In this document: one piece after another, positions 54,588 to 64,000 of the stretch
Numbering within the stretch: the stretch's first letter is position 1
Layout: each line of letters starts with the position of its first letter
Source of the DNA: Anoplolepis gracilipes
Taxonomy: Eukaryota > Arthropoda > Insecta > Hymenoptera > Formicidae
NCBI RefSeq assembly: GCF_047496725.1
Contig: NC_132975.1
Location: 2,714,501-2,778,500, forward strand
Direction: 5' to 3'
DNA length: 64,000 nt
Notes under the pieces: generated by a model
The model's input: the letters and a program-made list of their open reading frames with translations, nothing else
Told to the model about the DNA's origin: nothing
Databases searched by the model: none
Position numbers and translations under genes: made by a program

Positions 54588-56126
54588 TCAGTAATCGCCA
54601 TTTCCCTTTTCGTTTGATACTGCCGCAACATTATATACACGGTAACACCATCGCCATATCCCTATTACTTCGCTTTTGGTAAGGGAAAACATCCATCGTC
54701 CGGATAAGCCTAGTCGCGGGGAATCCCCAGAAGCTTAGCTTCTGAAATACGCGACCGGTCAGACGAAAGGTCCGACCACTCTTAGGAGCCGCGACCCCGC
54801 TTGACGTAACATTAGCAAATCACACGTCGAGTACAGAAGGCAGGCAGGAGCGGCGCGGCACACCGCAAGCGCGGGCGCAGCTGACCGTCCGACGAGTGAT
54901 TGCCGCCGCATGAGTCGCTATTTTATCTTATAACATAAAATTATGCTTTAAATAAAATTTTGATAAAGAAGAAAATGTCTTATAATTACGTCAGGAATGT
55001 GTTCCTTAAAATAATGTTGGACGCTGCGATCAGCTGATTGCTACACGCAATGGCTGCGTTCAGCAAAAAAAGCAGCTTTGCAACTGTTGAAAGATTTTCA
55101 GTTAAACGCCATCTATCGCTTTACGCTTTTCCAACATGTTTACTAAACGGTCGCCATTTTTTCCAGCAAAGTAAAAGTATGCTTATTAAGCGCAACACGT
55201 TGTGTCATTTTAAGTGTCACAGAAATATAACCTTAAGATGGATAATAATAATGATGAATTGGAATATGCAATTATATACACTTATAATAATATAAATTAT
55301 AATATTATCGCAACAAAAGAAACACATGTCAGATTGCAAAATGATATAACAAATTTTATAATTATACATATATGCATATAATGTTAATTAATGTCTTAAT
55401 TTAATTTTTGATATTCCTAACCAACATACATAAATTTATACTCTGATTATTTATAGATGTTGATTTCTTTAATATATATATCAACGACAATATAAATTCA
55501 TTTGAAGCAACAGGTGTATAAAAAGAAATGAATGGTATGTACTTATAATTGATTTGAAACAATTATTAGAGTATATTATTATATATAATGATATAAGTAT
55601 ATTTTTGTGTAATACAGATCATGATGAAAATTTTACATAGACAAATAAAACTACTAAATTACTTCTACATAAATATTCTGAAAGGAAGAATAAATTTCAT
55701 GATCCTAAAATTTAAAAAAAGCTGTTATTGAGACAGATAACAAATGAATTTAAAATAAAAGGTTATAATATTAACACTTAGTTAACCGCGCGCGCTAGAG
55801 CGAACTGTACGTTTCTCACCGCGCTCAGGCAAGCCAAACTACGCTGCCCACCGCGCATTTTTCGCAAGTAACGCGGACTAATATTCACTACTTGAAATCA
55901 AAGAAGCCTGAAAATTATTTAAGTGGTCAATTATATTTTGCGGTAACATTTTCGTTTAACAATTTTACATATTGCTTATACAAAACATGAAATTAAAAGT
56001 ATATAACAATTTTTTTGTAGGTTATTAAAAAAATATAGATAATAGAATTTGAAAATACAGAATTTTAAAGATAACTGAAGATAAATAACACGACCCAAAC
56101 GTGAAATAAAAAAATAATAATGCATT

Positions 56127-57854
56127 TTAATAATTTTTTAAAGTGTGGTATCGTTCGAAGCAGGTGAGTTTATGCAGTGGTACATTACAATATTCGCAAA
56201 CATATCGCGTATAACTAGTTTTTTTGTTAGCAGAGCATACTCTACATATTTGCTGAGGATATGTTTTTTTTTCACCCGTGACAATTGGTACCAATTTGTG
56301 TTTTTTGAAATCTTGAGATAGTCTTCCTGGTAGGTCATATCTCGGTGCTCGTCTTGTTCTTTCTATGGCGTTAGAAGGTTCTGCCTCTTCGATGCCTAAA
56401 TTTTGAATTTCTTGTCCTTCTATTAATGCTATTGCAACTTTAAGCAAAAATTTTTTGTACGTCGTTTTATTATTATTTATTTTTCTTTGAACTAGAAATG
56501 AGTTAAAAAGAGCGCAATTCAAAAAATAAAGCACTGCTTTTTTTGTCCATTTAGTGCTTTTTCGCAGAATACTGTAATAGGACATATATTGATCTGCATG
56601 ATCGACTTCTTTCATATATTTGTTGTATTCTATTACAGACTTGGGTTTTGCTTTCTCTCCTGACTAATGTGTAATGTTTACCATTTCTGCCGAATGAATG
56701 GTTGAAATGGTTCTTACTACTCGGTTTTTCTTTGCCTGCCAAAGTTGTAAAAGAACTTGTCTCTTTCTCACAAATTTTGTTTCATGTTCTTTTAGTGTAA
56801 TGTCTTTTAAATTCTGCGAAAATCCTCTATTGGCCCTAATTGTTCCACAAACTCTCGTGTTCTTCTGTAGAAGTAATTCGGCTGTATTTATACTATTATA
56901 ATAATTATCCATGTAAATGTGGTGATGGAATCCCACATAAGGATGTAGAATCGACAAAACTGTATCTTGTAATGTTGCTCCTGCGCCTGAATATACTGCA
57001 AAATTACATATGTATCCTGATGTTGCTTCACAGAGCATCCGCACCAGAATTCCATATTTTGTTAGTTTTGCAGGATTATAGATGCAGAAAGATAATCTGC
57101 CTCGCCAAGGTATTATACCTTCATCCAATCACAATTCTTGCTTTGGCGTATATACAGTTTGGAATTTATGTTGTATATAATTTAAAACTTTTCTAATTTT
57201 GAATAATTTGTCCGAATTGTCATGCGGTAAATCATTATTACAAAAATTCCACATCTTCCATATTTGCATAAATCTATTGCGACTCATTGTTTTTGGAAAG
57301 ATTGGGGTTTTTATATATAAAAGAGTTGACCAGTAATCATATATGTCATCTTTACGTGTCTGTCCCATCAAGATAATTAAACCCAGAAACATTTTCATTT
57401 CTTTCACTGTGACATCAACCCATTTTACTGATTTATATTCTTTATACTTGTTTGCTACCTGAGAGCGATATTTATTTGTTTCTGTGACTAATAATTCAAA
57501 TAAATCATTGCCAAGAAATAACTCCATTATTTCTAATACGTTTTCCTGATCATTAGGTATAGTGTTCACGCTTGGAGTTCGATCGTATGCTTCCAGCTCA
57601 AGTTCCATATCAATTTCTGACCAATCATCAACAACATTGCCAATAATGTTTTCATTCGTGTCATGGTCGGAACTAGCACTATCATCTTTCGAATCGCTCG
57701 AAATTATTCGACAATTACTTTGATGTATGGGAACAATAATACTGTCATCTTCACTAAATTCATACTCACATATCTGCATATCGCAGTCTTCAGAACAGTC
57801 TGATAGTGCGTCCATGAACAATTCACTTAAATTTTCATTATTGTTTCCTGACAT
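56127..57854 (-). pseudogene. piggyBac transposase with two in-frame stops (576 codons)
   Basis: ATG at 57854 (MSGNNNENLSELFMDALSD). Acidic N-terminus, then the DDE_Tnp_1_7 domain: WVDVTVKEMKMFLGLIILMG, first catalytic Asp in DEGIIPWRGRLSF, second in YMDNYYNS, third in EVDHADQYMSYY. The C-terminal Cys-rich PHD/RING-like finger (ICRVCSANKK, YVCEYCNVPLH) binds terminal repeats and TTAA in this family. The single frame is interrupted by TGA (57129-57131), just before the first catalytic Asp, and TAG (56664-56666), before the third. No frameshifts are evident, so it is a young pseudogene. Confidence 0.85.
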
Positions 57855-57972
57855 TTTCAACGGTATTTTTTTATTTATAGCTTATACTTTATTTTTTAAT
57901 ATTTATTTGTTACACTATAATTTTATTTAATACTGTGCTTTATAAAAGCAGAAAAAGTTCGTCAATAATTGG

Positions 57973-58102
57973 GACCATCGAACTCCAAGCGTGAACACGA
58001 TACCTAATGATCAGGAAAACGTATTAGAAATAATGGAGTTATTTCTTGGCAATGATTTATTTGAATTATTAGTCACAGAAACAAATAAATATCGCTCCAG
58101 GT
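57973..58102 (+). repeat. Inverted duplicate of piggyBac coding sequence
   Basis: A nearly identical plus-strand copy of the minus-strand coding segment at 57464-57590 (shared CGAACTCCAAGCGTGAACAC and GGAGTTATTTCTTGGCAATG). It lies upstream of the transposase start, so a transcript starting near the element's right end would contain a stem of about 125 bp with its own coding region. Confidence 0.85.
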
Positions 58103-58971
58103 CAAAGTGACTGATAATAACAGAAAAAAGGAAACGCGTTGCTACGGTCAACGTGGGAGATCTCCCCGATCGGTCGTGCACCAACCTAATTGAAAATGGG
58201 GAGATATCCCCGATCGGTCGTGCACTGACTTACTTTAAAGTAGGGAGATCTACCCATTTGGTTGGCTAAGTTGTTAATGAAGCTATTCTGGATCACAAAA
58301 TGCGAAATTTAATACAATCGTATAAAAGTATAAAGGACAACAATAAAAAAACAAGTACAGGTCGCGGTCGAATTACTTGGGAATGGTTTGACTTAATGGA
58401 AGATTTATTTAAAGAAGATCGAATCATAAATATAGGTGCTATGTTGTCTTCTATGATAAACAGTAATGAAGTAAATCAGGAAAGTTCATCTGCTTCTTCA
58501 ATTCCATCAACATCAAGTAAATATGATGAACATACTATAAATATGCATTCAGATATTGACGCATGTTCGGAAATAACAGGAAACTCAGAAAGTAGAAGTA
58601 CAGTAAGGTGTGTACAAGAATTTATAAAAGATACCTCATATATTTCTAATTGGTTAAACAACTGTGTACAATTTAATTTCAATCCACATATGTATGACAT
58701 AAAGAGTAGCAATAACTTGGACAAAAATATTGTAAATGTAAAGCTGAGGGAACAGTTATTTATATTTTGCAGCCCTGTTTTCAATAATCCGTCAAAGCAG
58801 CCCCCTAAAAATTTAAAAGCTACCAAATCAAGAGCAATGTATAGTCTACATAAAATGTTGTTAGATTGTGAAGAAAAAAGAGTAGATGCAATTAATAAAT
58901 TAAGTGAGAAGATCGAAGAACATAATAAAATTCAAATTAGTAGATCAAAATCGCTAGTATTCGAAAAATAG

Positions 58972-59799
58972 TAGATAGTATAATTAAAACGACCCAACTA
59001 GCCAGTAAACTCTTTATTTAGTAGTACGACGTTTCGACCATTTGGTTGTGGTCCTTTTCAAGTGTCACTATATAATCAATAACAAAATAATAATAATATC
59101 AATTAAGCACAGAAGATAAACGCGACCAAATCAATCGAAGACAAATAAATTAATACGTACATACAGGTAAGGCAAAGATGTATAACAATGAGTTTTACAC
59201 ATGGAAAGTAGTTAGAAATTACGCGGTTAAAAATACTAATAAGACGAACCAACAAGTGATGAAACCCGTCTTGTCAAAACAAATCTTGAAACCGATCTGA
59301 TGTTTTTTAAAAAACAATTTTAAACGACCTTTATTATTTTGTCGTAAATATTATTAAGGTTTTCTGTGTCTCTTTGAAGGTTTATTGTGTTGTTATTGAA
59401 TTTCTTGATAAAAAATATTTCGGCTATTTCTCGCTTTTTTACAAATTTTTTGTTGTGTAATATATGTGGGCTGTCCCACTCAAATTCATGTCCGTATTCT
59501 GATCTATGTTTACTAATTACCGATTGACATGAAGGATGCAACTTAATATTTTTAAAATGTTCATTAAGCCGTGTGCGTAAATGTCTTTTAGTTTGGCCTA
59601 TGTAAAAAGCGTCACAATCCTTACAACATATTTTATATACGACATTTGTTTTATTATCAATGTGTAGTGTATCTTTGCCACGTATTATCAAATTATTAAG
59701 TTTGTTAGTTACTATCGAAGCAATATTTAAACCGGTATCACGTATTGAACGGCGCAAATAGGAACTAAATTCATTAACGTACGGTAAATAAAAGAGCAC
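58972..59799 (-). mobile_element. Second Penelope-like copy, truncated
   Basis: 58980-59340 matches the terminal repeat of the element at 26.3 kb (CTTTATTTAGTAGTACGACG, then TTTCGACCATTTGG). The GIY-YIG region follows, and RT is missing because the errantivirus-like element begins at about 59800. It starts directly after the stop codon of the Myb/SANT gene. Confidence 0.75.
59320..59799 (-). pseudogene. PLE GIY-YIG endonuclease fragment, open over 159 codons
   Basis: Better preserved than the copy at 26.6-27.1 kb. It has VVYKICCKDCDAFYIGQTKR, RLNEHFKNIKLHPSC and the C-terminal NLQRDTENLNNIYDKI, without internal stops. The N-terminal side is cut where another element abuts. Without its RT it cannot function as a retroelement protein. 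Confidence 0.7.
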
Positions 59800-62473
59800 G
59801 ACAAATAAAAGAGATGCTTGCTAAAGGAATAACTCATCGCTTTGGATAGTTCCAAAAAAACAAGATGCTTCAGGAAAAAGAAAGTGGAGATTAGTAATAG
59901 ATTATCGGAAACTAAATGATAAAACCATTCAAGATAATTACCCACTACCTAATATTGATGAAATAATTGATAAACTCGGGAACGCTCGTTATTTTAGCGC
60001 ATTTGACTTAACATCGAGGTTTCACCAGATCGGTATAAAACAAGAGGACATTAAAAAGACTGCATTTTCTACTCAGGATGACCATTACGAATATACGCGT
60101 ATGTTATTCGGGTTAAGAAACGCGCCACCTTTTAAAAGATGATGAATAAAGGACTAAAAGGTCTGATCGGAAATAACTGTTTCGTCTACATCGATGATAT
60201 AATAGTATACGGACATACAATTGAAGAACATAATAAAAACTTAAAAATACTATTTGAACGTTTAAGACAATGCGGCCTAAAACTTCAACCTGACAAATGC
60301 GAGTATTTAAAACCTGAATTAGCCTATCTCGGACACATAATATCTGCTGAAGGTATAAAACCAGAACGAGTCAATAAGATTAAAAATTATCCTAAACCAA
60401 AGAACAAAAAAGAAATTAAACAATTTTTAGGACTTTGCTCTTATTATAGAAAATTTATATCAAAATTTAGTGAAATCGCAAAACCAATAAAAAAGCTATT
60501 AAAGAAAGATCAGAAATTTAAATAGACATACGAACAAGACGACGCTTTTTTAAAATTTAAACAAATGCTAATTGAAAACCCTATACTACAATATCCTAAC
60601 TGGAAAGAGCCATTTATACTCACTACAGACGCCAGCAATTCTGCACTAGGAACCGTGCTTTCCCAAGGAAGAATTGGTAATAATCGATCATTAGCATATG
60701 CATCCAGAACATTAAACAAGGCGGAAGCCCGGTATACGACAATAGAAAAGGAACTACTAGCAATTGTATGGACGACACGACATTTTCACCAATATCTTTA
60801 TGGACGAAAATTTACAATCGTGACAGATCATCGACCATTAATATGGCTAATGAATGTAAATATCCGAACTCTTGACTGATGCGATGGAGACTGAAACTTT
60901 TAGAGTATGACTATGAAATTATCTACAAACCAGGAAAAATCAACACTAACGCTGATGCTCTTTCCAGAATGAATGTTAACGCTATTGAAAACTTTCAGGG
61001 AGAATTAGATGAATACTTGAAATTTTATGGGGATGTTTCGGAAGACGACATACAAGACGGTTTATTACCTATCTAAAAGAACAAGTGGAATCAATACCTT
61101 CGAAAGACTCGAGAGACGAACAAACACGTCAAGCATTCCCAAAACAAAAAGAAAAATTAAGGATAAAAAATCAAGTAACAATCAAACATGGAACTAATAA
61201 AGGTTCTCTTACTATCATGTATTTATGGAGACCATCAGAACTGATGAAGAAAGATATAATATTTCTAGATCCGGGCGAGACAAGAAATTATAAACAGAAA
61301 ATAATAAATTCTTTGATAGAAGACGACAAAATTATAAATGTAATTGCTGAAAAGAAACACGAAAAAGAATTTGCTGATATAGCAGCGAAAATAGAGTTAA
61401 CAATATATTTTTCAAGACCAGAATCATGAAATAAAGAAAGAATAATTCAGGAAGCACATAGCTCAGAGCTTGGAGGACATTTTGGCATAGAAAAAATAGT
61501 ATTAAAAATACAAAAGGACTACACTTGGAAAGGAATTTATCAAGACGTCAAAAATTCATCGAAAACTGCGAATCTTGTCAAAGAAATAAAAACACAGAAA
61601 AACAACCCTATAAACAGCAAAAAGTGGATATCCCAACAAAACCCAGTGAAAAGGTGTCGCTCGAGATTGTAGGACCCTCTGTAGCAAACAGAACAAGGAA
61701 ATCAATACATCCTCGTTATTCAAGATTATTTAACTCAATACATGATTTGCAAAGCACTAATTGACAAATCAACAGCTGCAATAATAAAAGCATTTTAGAG
61801 TTCATGGCTTAGAATATTTGGAAAACCAAAAGAAATCCTAACAGACAATGCAAAGGAGTTTATGAGTCAAGAGTTCAATGAATTTTGTAGAAGAATGAAG
61901 ACAAAACAAACCCTTACCTCCATATATCACTCTCAATCAAATGGAAAAAACGAAAGAAGTTACACAATATTAAAAAAATATCTTAGACATTACTCCACTC
62001 CTGAAAATCCTTGGGATCTATTACTACCAAAAGCAATGCTAGCATACAATACTACTCAAAACAGAATGACCAGTTGTACACCTTTTGAATTGCAAGTGGG
62101 ATTCGAAGCTAACTCCATTTTAGAAGAAATAAATGAAGAAGAAGAAATACAACATTTACAGGAGAGAAGAAAGTTTGAACAAGAAAACAAATTAAAAGAA
62201 GTAAGAGAAAAATTAGAACACAACCAATCCTCTACTTCCTATGATAACTTAGAACCAATCCTTCCAAAAATGAAAGTTTTAACCAAAAATTACATAGCCA
62301 CAGGTTTACAACCTCGTTAGAAAGGACCTTAGGTCATTAAAACTCTACCAAATAACTTAGTGATAGATAATGAAAATGGAAGACAAGTGACTCATCATCG
62401 GCCAAACGTAAAGGTATTTAAACATAAAGATCTAATTATTACAGAAAGCAGCGATGATGAAGAAGAAAATTAA
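59800..62473 (+). pseudogene. Errantivirus-like pol remnant
   Basis: Reverse transcriptase blocks lie at 59850-60525 ([34 protein letters not shown] with the catalytic YIDD), RNase H at about 60560-60860 (LTTDASNSALGTVL), and the integrase zinc-binding region at 61440-61600 (His/His then CESCQRN). The integrase core is at 61640-62310 (ILTDNAKEF and HSQSNGKNERSY). The residue aligned with the first catalytic Asp is Glu (SLEIVGP). Stops or frameshifts occur near 59838, 60138, 60523, 60877, 61074, 61427 and 62320. The frame ends SSDDEEEN at 62473, overlapping the env-like start by 20 bases. Confidence 0.8.
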
Positions 62474-63780
62474 ACTCATTATTATGATATTACTCATTTT
62501 GACAACCACGGCATACGTTAACGGACTTGAACAAGAAGGCAACAATAAATCGTATAACAAGACTTGATAATAATGAAAATATAGTCCTAGAAGGATTAGG
62601 TCAAGCTCGATTCTACCATGAAGAATGGAAACTCATAATAGGCTTTGATTTTTTACATATAGAAATCGACTTAAATGTGATCGATACAATGTATAGATAC
62701 GTACTAAATAATCTATGCATGAAAACACTAGAAATGGAGAAAAATTTGTATGTTTTTCTTTTCAACGAATCTCAAAACGAATTAATACTTTTAATAACGT
62801 TTGGGGAGAACTAAGAAATACCTTCCATCTCACGGGATTAGACAGCAACTCCTCGCAAATCAAAAGAGGTCGATTTTATCGGAGAAGTTAGCAAAACCCT
62901 GTTTGGTACGCTAGATGCATCAAATGCGACATACTATAATAACGAAATAGACAAATTGTATAATGATCAAAAAGAAATATTACACTGTATAAAGAACCAA
63001 ATAAGTATTATATTAAACTCGATAGGTTTCAGTATAACCAATCTAAATAAATCCCAAGAACAGATAAATGATATAAAGAATAAGTTTAATAAAGTACGCG
63101 ATTTAAGTAGAAGTAATGAAATAAATATTCAAATAAACGAATTAATATTTAACATAGAATTAGATATAATGGAATTAAAAGATAAAATAAAGCGTATAGA
63201 AGAACTTGCTTATGATGCCAAACATGGCACGATTAAACCTTATATTTTAACGTCTGAAAGATTGTTTGAAATACTCAGAACACATGAACATGTAAGGAAT
63301 TTTCCATAAAACTAGAAGAAAAAAATTATTTAACATTAATTGATATTTGCGAAATAAATGCAATCTTAAATGGAAAAAGAATAATAATAGAAATGAAAAT
63401 TCCATTGTTAGAAGAAGCAAAATTAAACGTAAAACGAGTAATAATTCTACCTGTTCATGGATGGCTATTTCAATCAATAATTGATACCAAGAATAGATTT
63501 ATATTGTTAGATGAGATATGCAAATGTACTTTATTCTCGTAACAGAACTAGAGCTAGAAAAAGGAAGAAAATTAAGAGACATAAAATTAATAAAAAGAAA
63601 TAAACCAGATTATTCAATAAAACTAGATAACGATTGTCTATTAAATATACTTACTAAGCGTTCAAGTGAAGAATGTGAAAGTAAATATGCTATTGTTAAA
63701 GAATCGTATTGGATACAATCTGACACGTGAAACAAGTGGATAGGCAATATTCCTAAAGAGGAACTGTTTAAATTTGTTTA
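62454..63780 (+). pseudogene. Env-like (baculovirus F-type) remnant
   Basis: It begins at ATG 62454 with a Lys-rich start and a hydrophobic signal-peptide-like stretch. Downstream, near 62860-62900, a basic site precedes a segment whose pattern (DFIGEV..TLFGTLD) resembles the start of the F fusion subunit of baculoviruses and errantiviruses. A long helical region follows at 62956-63309. Frameshifts or stops near 62535, 62812, 62890, 63307, 63540 and 63728 break it repeatedly. An envelope glycoprotein would mediate membrane fusion; this remnant cannot. The final 220 bases of the window hold no recognisable domain. Confidence 0.6.
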
Positions 63781-64000
63781 AAAATTTAAAATAGTCTGAT
63801 TCTAATTGTAATTTGAAAACATGAATCGAATTAATTTAATCATATAATAAGAAAAGATATACAATTTATTTTGTTTGATAAAGAAAACGAATATACATAA
63901 TGTATTAAAGATCAAATTAAAAAAGAGTGGATATATAAATGTACAGTAGAGAACAATCCAAAAAAAAGAGGCGGGTATCCAAAATGTATAATATAGAATT

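Larger units (their letters stand above)
52379..54811 (+). mobile_element. TG..CA element with ORFs, probable solo LTR (copy 2)
   Basis: Same family as 5939-8523: ends TGTTACGTC and GACGTAACA, 2433 bp. The exact 4-bp duplication is TTAG (52375-52378 and 54812-54815). ORF A is broken here; ORF B is intact. Both copies have the same orientation, about 46 kb apart. Confidence 0.8.
52253..55052. mobile_element. Second long-TIR element, left half, split by an LTR
   Basis: 52253-52378 and 54816-55052 together align with the left half of 50947-51873 (same CAGAGTGTCCCAG end, then GCAAATCACACGTCGAGT). The break is exactly the LTR-like insertion with its TTAG duplication. The right half of the element is missing: at about 55052 the sequence leaves the family. 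51874-52252 has no gene. Confidence 0.75.
55775..58273 (-). mobile_element. piggyBac element with TTAA duplication
   Basis: Flanked by TTAA at 55771-55774 and 58274-58277. The ends are CACTTAGTTAACC and, inverted, CAACTTAGCCAACC. It encodes one minus-strand transposase. The right subterminal region has repeats of GGGAGATMTCCCCGATCGGTC (58169-58250) and an inverted copy of part of the transposase gene (57973-58102). Precise TTAA excision would rejoin the Myb/SANT frame. Confidence 0.85.
55238..58971 (+). pseudogene. Myb/SANT-like (MADF-type) gene split by piggyBac
   Basis: Candidate exons are a first one from ATG 55238 (MDNNNDELEYAII), a second at 55457-55513 bounded by AG and GT, and a third from 55618 that is cut at 55774 by the piggyBac element and continues 58278-58971. 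The third encodes a trihelix/Myb-SANT DNA-binding domain (TKLLLHKYSERKNKF; then GYNI|NEAILDHKMRN, where | is the insertion; SYKSIKDNNKKTSTGRGRIT). A Ser-rich linker and a helical C-terminus (LHKMLLDCEEKRVDAINKL) follow. Two stops (TAG at 55642-55644 in place of an expected Trp, TAA near 55714) show decay besides the insertion. Similar proteins are multicopy in insect genomes; transposon origin is possible. Confidence 0.6.
59800..64000 (+). mobile_element. Decayed errantivirus-like (gypsy-type) element, right part cut by window
   Basis: Order on the plus strand: RT, RNase H, integrase, then an env-like region overlapping the end of pol, as in insect errantiviruses. Gag and protease are absent: the element starts within pol at about 59800, against the truncated PLE. 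No LTR is seen before the window ends. Many frameshifts and stops show an old, inactive copy. Confidence 0.8.

Overview
The window looks like transposon-dense, AT-rich animal chromatin, most likely from an insect. The base composition, short introns, insect-type Polinton proteins and the mixture of P, piggyBac, hAT, Penelope, R1/I-like and errantivirus-like elements suggest an arthropod, and I would guess a hymenopteran such as an ant (inference). I see no intact cellular gene, no tRNA, no rRNA and no CRISPR array. Almost everything is a mobile element, often nested, and two candidate non-transposase genes are split by insertions.

Layout. 0-2.8 kb: decayed hAT element with subterminal repeats. 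3.0-4.7 kb: fold-back elements. 5.9-8.5 kb: a 2.6 kb TG..CA element (probable solo LTR) that carries two ORFs and sits inside a candidate exon. 8.7-12.7 kb: dead LINE on the minus strand. 13.0-15.0 kb: candidate solo LTR. 15.9-18.9 kb: P-type THAP transposase relic broken by two insertions. 20.2-22.1 kb: R1-type LINE ORF1 relic. 22.4-23.3 kb: orphan Polinton end. 24.4-25.3 kb: LTR-like GC-rich block. 26.3-32.2 kb: Penelope-like element with inverted terminal repeats, split by a 3.2 kb P element that has an exact 8-bp target duplication. 32.4-50.1 kb: a 17.67 kb Polinton/Maverick flanked by an exact 6-bp duplication (TATAAT). 50.9-55.0 kb: two copies of a long-TIR element, one split by a second copy of the ORF-bearing LTR. 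55.2-59.0 kb: Myb/SANT-like gene split by a piggyBac element at TTAA. 59.0-59.8 kb: truncated second Penelope copy. 59.8 kb to the end: decayed errantivirus-like element with an env remnant.

The Polinton is the centrepiece. One strand carries a tightly packed late-type block (small ORF, phospholipase A2-like protein, adenain-like protease, penton-like minor capsid, small ORF, double-jelly-roll major capsid, exonuclease-like protein). Across a 100-bp divergent promoter the other strand carries the packaging ATPase, a DUF8207-like protein, a fibre-motif protein, an 11-residue-repeat protein and a chromodomain integrase. A spliced protein-primed DNA polymerase B converges on the integrase, and two uncharacterised plus-strand genes lie near the right end. 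Together these would copy, package and integrate a virus-like genome. This copy is recently inserted but not fully intact, because its protease has an in-frame TGA immediately after the catalytic histidine.
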